Translations under genes and position numbers: made by a program
Part shown: piece by piece, positions 34,466 through 43,427 of the stretch
Layout of the letters: every line of letters starts with the position of its first letter
Numbering within the stretch: the first letter of the stretch is position 1
Notes under the pieces: model-generated
What the model was told of the DNA's origin: nothing
The model's input: the letters and a program-made list of their open reading frames with translations, nothing else
Database searches by the model: none
Source of the DNA: Lacunisphaera sp.
Lineage (GTDB): Bacteria; Verrucomicrobiota; Verrucomicrobiia; Opitutales; Opitutaceae
Assembly: GCA_009695095.1 (NCBI GenBank)
Contig: SIBQ01000019.1
Span: 1 to 43,501, forward strand
DNA: 43,501 bases
Direction: 5' to 3'

Positions 34466-37400
34466 TTATTTGGCAAGACTGGGTTCGGCGAGGGACGCGG
34501 GGACAGCCTGGCGTTCCTTGGCGTAATCGCGTGCGATCAGCATATAGACGGCCGGCACGACAAACAGCGTGAACAAGGTGCCGACCGACATACCGGTCGC
34601 GATGACGATGCCCATGTTGAAGCGGCTGGCCGCGCCGGCGCCGGTGGCGACGATCAGTGGCACAACACCGAATACCATCGCCGCGGTAGTCATCAGGATG
34701 GGGCGCAGCCGGACCCCAGCCGAGTGATCGATCGCCGCGCGCTTGCTCATGCCCTCCTCCTGCAGCCGGTTCGCGAATTGCACAATAAGAATGCCGTGCT
34801 TGCTGATCAAGCCGACGAGCGTGATCAAGCCGACCTCCGTGTAGATGTTGATCGAGGCCGCGCCAAGGAACAGGAATACTAGGGCGCCGACCAGCGTCAT
34901 CGGCACGCTGCCGAGCAGGATGATGAAGGGGTCGCGGAAACTCTCAAACTGCGCCGCCAGCACCAGAAAAATGATGATGGCGCCGAAGACAAACGCCACC
35001 ACCAGCGAACTGCCTTCTTGCACATACTGCCGGGATTGGCCGCCGTAGTCGAAATTGTAGCCCTGCGGCAGGGCGGTGGCGACCTGGGCGTTCAAGAAAT
35101 CGAGTGCCTGGCCGAGCGAAACGCCCTGGCGCGGCACGGCCGAGATGGTGGCGGCGTTGAGCTGCTGAAAATGCTTTAGCGACTGCGGCTGCACCTTATA
35201 TTTAACCGAGGCGAAAGTGGACAACGGCACGAGTTTGCCGCCGCCGCCGCTGACGTAGTAATTGCCCAGCTGCTCCGGCGTGAGGCGGAAGGAACGGTCG
35301 ACCTGCGGGATCACCTTGTAGCTGTTGCCCTGGATGTTGAAATAATTCACGTAGCCGCCGCCAAGCATCGAGCCCAAGTCGGCGGCCACCTGCTGCATGT
35401 TCACGCCAAGGTCGGCCGCCTTGTTGCGGTCAATCTCAATGTCGCCGCGCAACTGGTCAAACTTGAGGTCGCTGTCGGCGAAATAGAACAGGCCGCTCTG
35501 CATGGCGCGGTCGACCAGCTCATCCGCCACATGCGCGATGCTCTCCGGCGCGTCGGTGGAGAGAAGGACGAACTGCACCTGCGGACCGGAACCGCCGCCT
35601 GGCAGAGGCGGACGCAGAAAGGCAAATGTCTTCAGGCCGGCCACGTTGTTGAGCTTGCCCGAGACTTCCGGCAGCAGCTCGAGCGTGCTGCGCTTGCGCT
35701 CCGGGTCGCCCCACGGCTTGAACACCATGCCATTGATGGCAGTGTTGGTCCCGGAAAACCCGACAATCTGGAAGATGTTCGCCGTCTCGGGATAGCTCCG
35801 TAAGATTTTTACGTTCTCATCCGCGAAAAGCGCCGTCTGGTCGATGTTGGCATTCGGCGCGGACGTGGAAAAGGCGAGGATGATGCCCTGGTCCTCGTCC
35901 GGGGCCAGTTCGTGCTTGGCCATCGACCAGAACGGGTAGATCAGGAGGATCGAAACGATCGGAATGACGAGCAGCACCGCCCACGTTTGCATGGCGCTGT
36001 CGAGGTAGCGTTCGTATTTGCACTGCAATTTTTCAAAGGCAACATCGAGAAAATGGGCGAAGCCTTGCTTGCTGGTGTCATGCCGGAGGAGCCGCGAGCA
36101 CATCATCGGCGAGAGCGTGAGTGCCACGATGCCGGAAATGATGACGGCGCCCACAAGTGTAAACGCGAATTCGCGGAAGAGCGTTCCCGTCAGGCCGCCC
36201 TGAAAGCCAATCGGCGCATAGACCGCGGCGAGCGTGATTGACATGGCGACGACCGGTCCGCCCAGTTCGCGCGCGCCCTGCAGGCTCGCCGCCATCGGGG
36301 ACAGCCCCTCCTCAACGTGCCGGTGGATGTTTTCCACCACGACGATGGCGTCGTCCACCACGAGGCCGATGGCCAGCACCATCGCCAGCAGGGTCAGCAG
36401 GTTGATGGTGAACCCCATTACCAGCATGAGAAACCCGGCGCCGACGAGCGAGAGCGGCATGGCCACCAGCGGGATGATGACCGAGCGGATCGAGCCGAGG
36501 AACAGGAAGATCACTACCATGACAATAACGAGTGCCTCGGCGAGGGTGACGATGACCTCGTGGATGGCGCCGTTGATGTAGGCCGTGGCGTCATAGGGGA
36601 TGTTGGACTTCAACCCGGAGGGCAAATGCGCCACGATTTCGGGGTAGATGTTGCGCACCCCGGCGATCACGGTCAGCGCATTCGCCGTCGGCAGCACGTT
36701 GATGCCGATGAAGGTCGCGTCCTGGCCGCCATAGTGCACGACCGTATCGTAGCTCTCAGCACCCAGCACGACGTCGGCGACGTCCTGCAGCCGGATGATC
36801 GCGCCATCCTGCTGCCGGATCACCAGCTGCTTGAATTCCTCGGCGGTGTGCAGGTCCGTGGCCGCATTGAGGTTGACGGAAATGAGCGAGCCCTTGGTCG
36901 CGCCCACCGCCGCCAGCGAGTTGTTACTCGCCAGCGCCTGCCGCACCTGCGCCGGGCTGACCCCGTAGGCCGCGAGCCGGTCGGGCTTGAGCCAGATGCG
37001 CATGGCGAAGGTGCGGCCGCCGAGGACCTGGGCACTCTGAACGCCGTCGACCGCGGAGAGCTTGGGCTGCACGACGCGCGTGAGGTAATCGGTAATCTGG
37101 TTGGAATCGAGCTCGGTGCTGTAGAAACTCATATACATCGACGCCGTCGTCTCGCCCACCCGGACGTCGATCGTCGGGTCAAACGCCTCGGCGGGCAGCT
37201 GGTTGCGCACCTTGTTCACCTTGGAGGTGATCTGCGTGAGCGCCGCGTTGGGATCGTAATTGAGCTTCAGGTGCGCGGTGATGATGCTGACACTCGGCAC
37301 GCTGCTGGACTCAAGGTAGTCGATGCCCTCGGCGCTGGCGATTTGCTTCTCGAGCGGCGATGTGATGAAGCCCTGGATGAGGTCGGCGCTGGCACCCGTG

Positions 37401-37552
37401 TAAACCGTGGACACGGTCACGACCGCGCTGTTGCTCACCGGATACTGCCGGACGCTGAGCAGCGTGAACGAACGCCACCCGACGAGCAGAATCAGCAGAC
37501 TCACGACCGTCGCGAGCACTGGCCGCTTGATGAAAATATCCGTAAAATTCAT
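34466..37552 (-). CDS. RND efflux pump, inner-membrane permease (HAE1/AcrB type)
   Basis: 1028 aa, full length for HAE1 pumps. It starts MNFTDIFIKRPVLATVVSLL (first membrane helix) and shows two repeated halves, each with six membrane helices and a large periplasmic porter loop. The proton-relay pair is present in helix 4 (GLVVDDAIVVVENIHRH, AcrB Asp407/Asp408 equivalents). The second half has AQFESFRDPFIILLGSVPMTLVGA and GLISKHGILIVQFANRLQ, with the Lys of the relay. It exports hydrophobic compounds by proton exchange, together with the adaptor and TolC genes on either side: 12 bp after the adaptor and 16 bp before tolC. Substrate range cannot be told. The gene is intact. Confidence 0.95.
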   Translation of the reverse strand: MNFTDIFIKRPVLATVVSLLILLVGWRSFTLLSVRQYPVSNSAVVTVSTVYTGASADLIQGFITSPLEKQIASAEGIDYLESSSVPSVSIITAHLKLNYDPNAALTQITSKVNKVRNQLPAEAFDPTIDVRVGETTASMYMSFYSTELDSNQITDYLTRVVQPKLSAVDGVQSAQVLGGRTFAMRIWLKPDRLAAYGVSPAQVRQALASNNSLAAVGATKGSLISVNLNAATDLHTAEEFKQLVIRQQDGAIIRLQDVADVVLGAESYDTVVHYGGQDATFIGINVLPTANALTVIAGVRNIYPEIVAHLPSGLKSNIPYDATAYINGAIHEVIVTLAEALVIVMVVIFLFLGSIRSVIIPLVAMPLSLVGAGFLMLVMGFTINLLTLLAMVLAIGLVVDDAIVVVENIHRHVEEGLSPMAASLQGARELGGPVVAMSITLAAVYAPIGFQGGLTGTLFREFAFTLVGAVIISGIVALTLSPMMCSRLLRHDTSKQGFAHFLDVAFEKLQCKYERYLDSAMQTWAVLLVIPIVSILLIYPFWSMAKHELAPDEDQGIILAFSTSAPNANIDQTALFADENVKILRSYPETANIFQIVGFSGTNTAINGMVFKPWGDPERKRSTLELLPEVSGKLNNVAGLKTFAFLRPPLPGGGSGPQVQFVLLSTDAPESIAHVADELVDRAMQSGLFYFADSDLKFDQLRGDIEIDRNKAADLGVNMQQVAADLGSMLGGGYVNYFNIQGNSYKVIPQVDRSFRLTPEQLGNYYVSGGGGKLVPLSTFASVKYKVQPQSLKHFQQLNAATISAVPRQGVSLGQALDFLNAQVATALPQGYNFDYGGQSRQYVQEGSSLVVAFVFGAIIIFLVLAAQFESFRDPFIILLGSVPMTLVGALVFLFLGAASINIYTEVGLITLVGLISKHGILIVQFANRLQEEGMSKRAAIDHSAGVRLRPILMTTAAMVFGVVPLIVATGAGAASRFNMGIVIATGMSVGTLFTLFVVPAVYMLIARDYAKERQAVPASLAEPSLAK

Positions 37553-37564
37553 TATGGCGGCGCC

Positions 37565-38704
37565 TCAGGTGTTTGGCAGCTTCGGCGCCGGGCTGCTCTC
37601 CGGAACCACCGTGTTGTTGATCTGCACGGCTGCCCCGTTGCGCAGTTTGAGCTGGCCGGTCGTGACCACCTCCTCGCCGGGCTTGACGCCCTTGAGCACC
37701 GCCACCTGATCACCGCGCCGGTCGCCGAGCTGAACGAATTGCTGGCGCACGGTGAGCACGGGCTGGCCTTGCGGATTCTTGCCCTGGTCCTCCACGACGT
37801 AAACCGAGTTGCCGTAGGGATTGTAGCTGATCGCGGTCTGGGGAAGCGTGACATAGTTGTCCTGTTGCGGGAGAATGACATCAATGCTGGCGAACATGCC
37901 GGGTTTGATTCGCTCGTCGGCGTTGCTGATTGTGGCCTGCACCTGCACGTTGCGGTTGGAGTCGTCGACCTTGGAGTTGATGGCGTTGATCGGGCCCGCG
38001 AACACCGTGCCCGGGTAGGCATCAACTGCCACCTGCGCAATCTGGCCAACCTTCAAATCAACCAGACTCTGCTGCGGCAGGGAGAAGTTCATGTAGAGAG
38101 GGTCAAGCGCCTGAAGTGAAACCATGGCGGTCCCGGCCTTCAGAAACTGGCCCAAGCTGATCTGCCGGATGCCCAGCCGGCCGGCAAACGGCGCCCGGAT
38201 GGTCTTCTTGGCGATCACAGTGCGGATGATGTCCACACTGCCGGCGGTCTGGCGGGCCAAGGCCTCCGCCGCATCTAGGTCCGACTGGGAATTGGTGTTC
38301 TGCGCCCGAAGCCCTTGCGCTCGCTGGAGATTGATGCGGGAGAGATCGGCGGCGGCTTCGGCACTGGCCAGCTGGGCCTGTTCGGTCGACACATCCAATT
38401 GCACGAGCAAATCCCCCGGGTGAACTGGCGCACCGGCCGCGAAGGCGATGCTGGCGACGGTGCCATCAAGTTCGTTGCTTACCGTCACGCCCTGGACTGC
38501 GGCAAAGCTGCCCACCGCATGGAGCCGGCGCTGCCAGGTTTCCACCGGTGCCTTGAGGGATGAGACCACAGTCGGGGTCGGTTTCACCGCTGCCATTTTT
38601 TTGATGACCGCGCGGATAATGATGATCTTCCAGGCCGCGATTACACCAACTACGAGGATCACACCGCAAACCATGCCGATGATGCGTTTGGTTAGTATTG
38701 TCAT
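37565..38704 (-). CDS. RND efflux periplasmic adaptor (membrane fusion protein, HlyD/MexA type)
   Basis: 379 aa from ATG 38704 (MTILTKRIIGMVCGVILVVGVIAAW, a membrane anchor rather than a lipoprotein signal). The domains follow in order: barrel-sandwich half (VTVSNELDGTVASIAFAAGAPVHPGDLLVQLD), an alpha-helical hairpin (about residues 95-160), the second lipoyl half (TIRAPFAGRLGIRQISLGQFL), a beta-barrel (YMNFSLPQQSLVDLKVGQ) and a membrane-proximal domain. It bridges the RND permease and TolC in the periplasm. It begins 158 bp after the marR stop and ends 12 bp before the pump start. Confidence 0.93.
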   Translation of the reverse strand: MTILTKRIIGMVCGVILVVGVIAAWKIIIIRAVIKKMAAVKPTPTVVSSLKAPVETWQRRLHAVGSFAAVQGVTVSNELDGTVASIAFAAGAPVHPGDLLVQLDVSTEQAQLASAEAAADLSRINLQRAQGLRAQNTNSQSDLDAAEALARQTAGSVDIIRTVIAKKTIRAPFAGRLGIRQISLGQFLKAGTAMVSLQALDPLYMNFSLPQQSLVDLKVGQIAQVAVDAYPGTVFAGPINAINSKVDDSNRNVQVQATISNADERIKPGMFASIDVILPQQDNYVTLPQTAISYNPYGNSVYVVEDQGKNPQGQPVLTVRQQFVQLGDRRGDQVAVLKGVKPGEEVVTTGQLKLRNGAAVQINNTVVPESSPAPKLPNT

Positions 38705-38862
38705 GGGAATTATCGTGAAGGATTCAACTGGATCGTGTGTCGGTCCGGAAGGCACCTGGTGGCCGCCATTGTAGTGTGATTGCTGCCTCCAGAACGGCGA
38801 AGGGGAAGCTTGGGCCAGCCATGGAAGTTCGGGAGTTGTCTGGGGTTAAACAGGAGAAACGC

Positions 38863-39447
38863 TCAGGAAGCAACGGACACGGTGTGTTCGCGATAAGGAT
38901 TGAGAATCGCGACCTGCTGCTGGACCTTGACGAGCAGGCTCACGAGCCTCTTGCGCTCGGTCTCCGTCAGCGTGTACATGATCGCGCCGATCACCTTGAA
39001 ATGTCCGGGGAGAAACTCGCGCAGGAATCCTTCACCCTTGGCGGTGAGGCGCACGGACATCATGCGCCGGTCATCGGGATCGGGTTCGCGGGTCACGAAG
39101 CCGTCGCGCTCGAGCGTGTCGACCAGGCCGGTCATGGTCGCACGGGTCACCCCCGCCGCCTCGGCCAGTTCGGCCGGCGTTCGCGGGCCAGCTACGCCAG
39201 CGGCGTCCCCCATCAGGGCGGCGATCCTCGGCTGACAGCTCCGCCGCAGCAGCATCAGCACACCGAAGCGACCATGGGAAATATTGTGCGCATTGAGATT
39301 GTGATCGGTCACAGAAAACACCTCATCGCCGGTGCGGAGAAGGTGCAGGAATGCCTCCATGGCCGACGGGTCGAGATCGGGGAATTCTTTGGCCGCTTTG
39401 AGCAGGCAATCGTAGCGCGGGAGGTCTTTCAGGAGCAGGTGCGGCAT
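38863..39447 (-). CDS. MarR family transcriptional regulator
   Basis: 194 aa. The winged helix spans about residues 60-150: RFGVLMLLRR, TPAELAEAAGVTRATMTGLVDTLERDGFVTREPDPDDRRMMSVRLTAKG, which contains the recognition helix and the Asp-Arg-rich wing. Helices at both ends form the dimer interface. The N-terminus is longer than in E. coli MarR by about 30 residues. MarR proteins repress efflux genes and are released by phenolic or other ligands. As first gene of the marR-adaptor-RND-tolC operon it very likely represses this pump and itself, through the palindrome at 39465-39480. Confidence 0.9.
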   Translation of the reverse strand: MPHLLLKDLPRYDCLLKAAKEFPDLDPSAMEAFLHLLRTGDEVFSVTDHNLNAHNISHGRFGVLMLLRRSCQPRIAALMGDAAGVAGPRTPAELAEAAGVTRATMTGLVDTLERDGFVTREPDPDDRRMMSVRLTAKGEGFLREFLPGHFKVIGAIMYTLTETERKRLVSLLVKVQQQVAILNPYREHTVSVAS

Positions 39448-39464
39448 GAAGTAAGGGGCCAGAC

Positions 39465-39480
39465 AGTTAGCCTCCTAATG
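39465..39480. promoter_or_regulatory. Putative MarR operator
   Basis: The sequence AGTTAGCCTCCTAATG contains TTAG-CCTC-CTAA, a 12-bp palindrome that fits the TTAG(n4)CTAA pattern of MarR/SlyA sites. It lies 18 bp upstream of the marR ATG on the minus strand, where binding would block transcription of the whole efflux operon. Confidence 0.45.
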
Positions 39481-39516
39481 AAATTCGCAAGAATAGTTTT
39501 GTGCGCTTAGCCGAAG

Positions 39517-39556
39517 GGCCAGTGCTTCGCAAAAGCAATCCAGTCTGACACTGGCC
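39517..39556 (-). terminator. Hairpin downstream of transketolase
   Basis: GGCCAGTG (39517-39524) and CACTGGCC (39549-39556) form an 8-bp stem with a 24-nt loop about 30 bp beyond the tkt stop, before marR. It probably separates the two transcription units. No T-tract is seen. Confidence 0.4.
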
Positions 39557-39586
39557 GGCTGGATGGCAACAGAGCTATAAAATTGC

Positions 39587-41575
39587 TTAGAGCGACTTAG
39601 CCGCGACCACCACGGCCTCGGCGGTGATGCCGAGCTCCTTCATGGCGATAGGGCCCGGGGCGCTGAGGCCGAAGCGATCGATGCCGACCACCCTGCCGTC
39701 GAGCCCGGCATATTTGTACCAGAGAGCGCTCACGCCGGCTTCGATGGCGACGCGCTTGCGGCACGAAGCCGGCAGGATCGCGTTGCGGTAATCAGCCGGC
39801 TGGCGGTCGAAGCGAAAAAATGACGGCATCGAAACCACGCGTGCACCGGCGCCGAGAGTCTTGGCGGCGGCGGCGGCCAACTGCACCTCACTGCCACTGG
39901 CGAGAAGGATATGGGTCAACGGGGCGGTCTCCTGAATCAGGATGTAGCCCCCCTTGAGCACGCCGGCCCGCCGTTCGTGCGGCGGGCACTCGTTCAGCAT
40001 CGGCACGGCCTGACGACTCAGCGACAGGAGGGTCGGGCCATCCGTGCGCTCCATCGCGGCGGCAAAGGCCCCAGCGGTCTCTTCCGGATCGGCGGGACGA
40101 ATGACGTCGAGATTAGGAATCACGCGCAGGCCGGACACGGTCTCGACCGGCTGATGGGTCGGACCGTCCTCGCCGACGCCCACGGAGTCATGGGTGTAGA
40201 TATAAACCACCGGCAGCTTGGAGAGCGCCGCGATCCGCATCGCGGGACGGGAATAATCGGCAAACACGAGGAAGGTTGCGCACGAGGTGCGGAAGATTCC
40301 ATCGTAGGCCACGCCATTGTTGATGGCCGCCATGCCGTGCTCACGGATGCCATAGCGCAGGTTGCGGCCGGCGCGGTTGGTCTTGTCGAAATCCTTGTCG
40401 GCGGCGATGTAGTTGAGGGTCGAACCATGAAGGTCGGCCGAGCCCGAAATCAGGAGCGGCACCTCTGCCGCGATGGGCTGAAGCACATCCTTGCCGGCGG
40501 CGCGGGTGGCGAGCTTGGCGTCAGCGGGGAAGAGTGGAATTTTCCCGAGGAGATGCGCCGCGCTCGGCGCCTGACCGGCGCCGTCGAGAAGCGCAGCCTT
40601 GTCGGGATGGGCCTGGCGCCAGGCAGCAAAGGCCTTCTTCCATTTGCCATGGGCGCGCTTGAGGCGTTTCTTGTGGTCGGCAAAGTAGGCGCGAACCGGC
40701 TCGCTCACGTAGAAATGCTCGGCCGGCAGACCGAGACCCTTGCGCGCAGCGTCGGCGAACTTCGCCCCGCCCTCGCCGTGCCCCTTGGAGGTGCCGGCGA
40801 CCTCGGGAATGCCTTTGCCAATGACGGTTTTGGCAATGATGAGCTGCGGTTTGCCGGTCTTGGCTTTCTTCGCCTTGTTCACCGCCTTGAGAATGGCGGC
40901 CAGATCGTGGCCGTCAGCGAGGGTCTGCACGTCCCAGTTCATCGACTTGAAGCGCGCGGCGGTGTTCTCACTCTGCGTCTTGTCGGCCATGGCGTCGAGC
41001 GTGACATCGTTCGAGTCGTAGATCAGGATGAGATTGTCGAACCCTTGGTGACCGGCGAACTCGACCGCCTCCATCGCCACGCCTTCCTGCATGCAACCGT
41101 CGCCCGCGAGGCAGATGACGTGGTGGTTGAAGATCTCGTGGCCCGGCGCATTGAAACGAGCTGCCGCCATCTGTCCCGACATCGCGAGGCCGACGGAATT
41201 GCCGATGCCCTGACCCAGCGGGCCGGTCGTGCACTCTACTCCGGAGGTCTCATGAAATTCCGGGTGGCCGGGCGTCTTGCTGTGGAGCACGCGGAAATTC
41301 TTGACCTCGTCGAGTGACAGGTCGTAGCCGCTCAGGTGCAACCACGTGTAGAGAAACATCGATCCGTGCCCCGCGGAGAGCACGAAGCGGTCGCGGTTGA
41401 GCCAGCGGGGCTCGTCAGGGTTGTGCACGAGGACATGGCCGTAGAGCACTGCGCCGATTTCGGCCGCACCGAGCGGCAGTCCGAGGTGGCCGGAGGAGCA
41501 CTTGTGGACGGCGTCGATGGCCAGGCCTCGGGCCTGGGCGGAAGCTTGGGCGAGAATATCGGTTTGGAGTTTCAT
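39587..41575 (-). CDS. tkt: Transketolase
   Basis: 662 aa from ATG 41575; the frame is open upstream but the family start is [22 protein letters not shown]. The thiamine-diphosphate domain has [30 protein letters not shown] and GDGCMQEG with the ThDP/Mg Asn in [10 protein letters not shown]. The pyrimidine domain carries the catalytic Glu in [13 protein letters not shown] and the Asp/His [15 protein letters not shown]. The C-terminal domain follows. It transfers two-carbon ketol units between sugar phosphates in the non-oxidative pentose phosphate pathway, complementing zwf/opcA elsewhere in the window. It appears to be monocistronic. Ends with TAA. Confidence 0.97.
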   Translation of the reverse strand: MKLQTDILAQASAQARGLAIDAVHKCSSGHLGLPLGAAEIGAVLYGHVLVHNPDEPRWLNRDRFVLSAGHGSMFLYTWLHLSGYDLSLDEVKNFRVLHSKTPGHPEFHETSGVECTTGPLGQGIGNSVGLAMSGQMAAARFNAPGHEIFNHHVICLAGDGCMQEGVAMEAVEFAGHQGFDNLILIYDSNDVTLDAMADKTQSENTAARFKSMNWDVQTLADGHDLAAILKAVNKAKKAKTGKPQLIIAKTVIGKGIPEVAGTSKGHGEGGAKFADAARKGLGLPAEHFYVSEPVRAYFADHKKRLKRAHGKWKKAFAAWRQAHPDKAALLDGAGQAPSAAHLLGKIPLFPADAKLATRAAGKDVLQPIAAEVPLLISGSADLHGSTLNYIAADKDFDKTNRAGRNLRYGIREHGMAAINNGVAYDGIFRTSCATFLVFADYSRPAMRIAALSKLPVVYIYTHDSVGVGEDGPTHQPVETVSGLRVIPNLDVIRPADPEETAGAFAAAMERTDGPTLLSLSRQAVPMLNECPPHERRAGVLKGGYILIQETAPLTHILLASGSEVQLAAAAAKTLGAGARVVSMPSFFRFDRQPADYRNAILPASCRKRVAIEAGVSALWYKYAGLDGRVVGIDRFGLSAPGPIAMKELGITAEAVVVAAKSL

Positions 41576-42115
41576 GGGTTCAAAAGTGGAGGAGGCGGGA
41601 GAAAGTCCATTTACGTCGCCCGGCAGCGGTGTGCAAAGCCCATTTTTGGGATAATTATTTAGAGAGGCGGTTTGCCCGGGTGCCCTTTTCTCCCAGGACC
41701 GGATCTGATTGGAATTGCCGTCCTGGGGCAAATCGTCTGGTTGTACATCCACAGGCCCGGGCCGCCCAGTCCGTCCACCACCGCCACCGATCCGCGCCAA
41801 GGATCGCTCTTCCCTGACTACGCCTGCCAATCCAGCCCGCCCGATGGCGAACCCGTGTTTGCCATCACTGGAAGGCAGGCCGATCCAGCGAACGACTCCA
41901 TTCAGCCCGATGCGCCCGACTGTTTCGGGGCGTAATCGCTTGCGCAAAATCAGAGCCCCGACAACTTGGCTGCATGAGCTTTGCAGTCACGAGTGGGAAA
42001 TCGGCCAATTATTTCCCCCACTGTCTCGTTCGCTTCATGGCCCAGAGAATCTGAACTCTATAAGCTCCTGTCTTTTCTCTGTTAAACCCCTTCCCGCCAA
42101 ACCATGCTTCCCCCA

Positions 42116-42133
42116 AAAATCCTGTTTCCTGTC
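42116..42133 (+). repeat. 18-bp repeat, copy 1 (copy 2 at 43484-43501)
   Basis: AAAATCCTGTTTCCTGTC recurs at 43484-43501 with 17 of 18 bases identical (A in place of T at the eighth position), in the same orientation. The two copies flank the beta-propeller-like gene and its neighbouring inverted repeat. The second copy reaches the last base of the window, so the repeat may be longer. Confidence 0.55.
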
Positions 42134-42305
42134 GGTAAACGGGCGGCATCCCGGTGCGGTGAAGCCGCAACCGGTTGAATAATCGAAGGCGTTGGCCAGG
42201 GATGAGCGCGGATGACATTCAGCCCCAATCGGTTCCTAGCCGGGTAATCCACCTGGCTGTTCCAAACCCCCCAACGTCTGCCGTCATGACAAGGCCAGAT
42301 CTCAA

Positions 42306-42378
42306 CGCAGAGGACGCGGAGATCACAGAGAGGCAAAACCGCCGGTAAAAGCTGGACTCCGCCTCTGCGTCCTCTGCG
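42306..42378. repeat. Long inverted repeat
   Basis: CGCAGAGGACGCGGAG (42306-42321) is nearly complementary (15 of 16) to CTCTGCGTCCTCTGCG (42363-42378). The arms are about 40 bp apart and continue as less perfect GAGAGG/CTCTCT runs. The element sits at the 3' end of the beta-propeller-like gene. It could act as a terminator for that gene, but its form matches the dispersed 'GCAGAGGACGCAGAG' repeats found in many environmental bacteria. Confidence 0.55.
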
Positions 42379-42407
42379 CTCTCTGCCTTGCAAAGATTGG
42401 AGGATTG

Positions 42408-43427
42408 CTATTCCACCTGCACGATCATCTGCCGGTCATCCGCCAGCTTGATCCGGATGACCATTTGCCCGGCGGCATTGACCGAGACGGGATTGAGTGC
42501 GAAACCGGCGATCGTCGAACCGAGGAAGAGGTCGCCCATCGCGATGACCTTGTCGGCCACCGGGTCTGGCCCGGCGTAGATACCGAGTTTTCCGCTCCTC
42601 GGCGTGGCGGCGAAGACCACGGTGCCTGCATTGTTGATCAGGGCGCCACGGAAGCTCTCAAAGGGGCCACTCCCATCGATCACGGTGGTGAGCGTGCCAG
42701 CGGTCGCGGTGAACACGCCGGCGCCCCCCGCGTTGAGGGTGGCGCCAAACGCGACCGTTTCCTGATCGTTGATACTGGGAAACGACGCGAAGTTGCGAAA
42801 GCGGTCGCCGGTTTCAGCGATCGGAACAAACGAACCACCGCTGCCCACATAAACTCCCTTGCCTCCGTCCCCTCGATCTGCCCGGAAGACGACCCTGCCT
42901 TGGCGGCTGATCACGGGGAGCCCCTCGAAGCCACTCAAGAGATCATGGGTGTCAGCGATGGTCGTGACTGCTCCACCGCTGCCGGTGAAAATGCCGCTTC
43001 CCCCCGATTTGAGATCAGCTCGGAAGGCCACCACATCCGCGTCGTTCATCGTGGGACCCAAGGGGCCAATGCCACCAAACAACCCGCCGGTCGTGGCAAT
43101 GGCCAGCAGCCTTCCTCCGCTGCTCTTGAAGACCCCCTGGTCTCCTAACTCCACGCCGGCATAAAAACACACGGAATCCCTCATGTTGATATCCGGGTGG
43201 CTGCAGATGTCGCCCGGGAAGCCGCCCTTGGTGCGGGTGGCGATCTCGATGATCGGCCCGCCGCGGGCCAGTGACTACCGCCGTCCCCCCTCCCGCAGGG
43301 CCGCTTGCAGGGCCACGACGCCCGTGTCGTTAATCGAGGCAACGTAGGCCGTGAAGTCGCTGAATCGGTCACCCGTTTCGGCGATCAGCGTGAACTTGAA
43401 TGACCCGATCGGCAAAGAGGTTTCCAT
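42408..43427 (-). pseudogene. Seven-repeat protein of the 'NxxGxxxxxxA' kind (probable beta-propeller) with an in-frame TAG
   Basis: The frame runs from ATG 43427 (METSLPIGSFKFTLIAETGD) to TAG 42408 (340 codons) with one in-frame TAG at 43275 (codon 51, in REGGRR-stop-SLARGG). Seven repeats of about 45 residues are visible, each built around a pattern such as INDxxxVAFxAxLxxGGxGVFxG and often followed by TTIADTHD-like strands: SINDTGVVALQAAL, NMRDSVCFYAGVEL, TMNDADVVAFRADL, ISRQGRVVFRADRG, SINDQETVAFGATL, LINNAGTVVFAATP and VNAAGQMVIRIKLA. Seven such units suggest a seven-bladed beta-propeller. No signal peptide is evident at the chosen start; a longer N-terminus may lie beyond the window. 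Role unknown, perhaps surface-associated. Confidence 0.75.

Larger units (their letters stand above)
41576..42407. other. 832-bp intergenic region with repeats
   Basis: No gene is supported. An open stretch on the plus strand (41709-42182) has Pro/Arg/Ser-rich translation with no recognisable domain and is not counted. The region presumably contains the tkt promoter (right end near 41576-41700) and two repeat elements described separately (42116 and 42306). Confidence 0.5.

Noticed and set aside
36317-38119. Very long plus-strand open frame (600 codons) across the RND pump and adaptor genes
   Set aside because: It lies antisense to two well-supported genes, its translation is His/Arg/Asp-rich without domains, and GC-rich third positions commonly produce such shadows.
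41709-42182. 157-codon plus-strand open frame between tkt and the propeller gene
   Set aside because: Low-complexity Pro/Arg/Ser translation with no domain, and it includes one of the repeats.
14937-43427. Genome-wide reassignment of UAG or UGA to sense
   Set aside because: Several intact genes end at UAG (RidA, SDR, OpcA, PHP) or UGA (Zwf, SMC, RND adaptor) where the families end; a reassigned code would extend them. The inferred original residues also differ (Gln, Cys, Glu, Trp).
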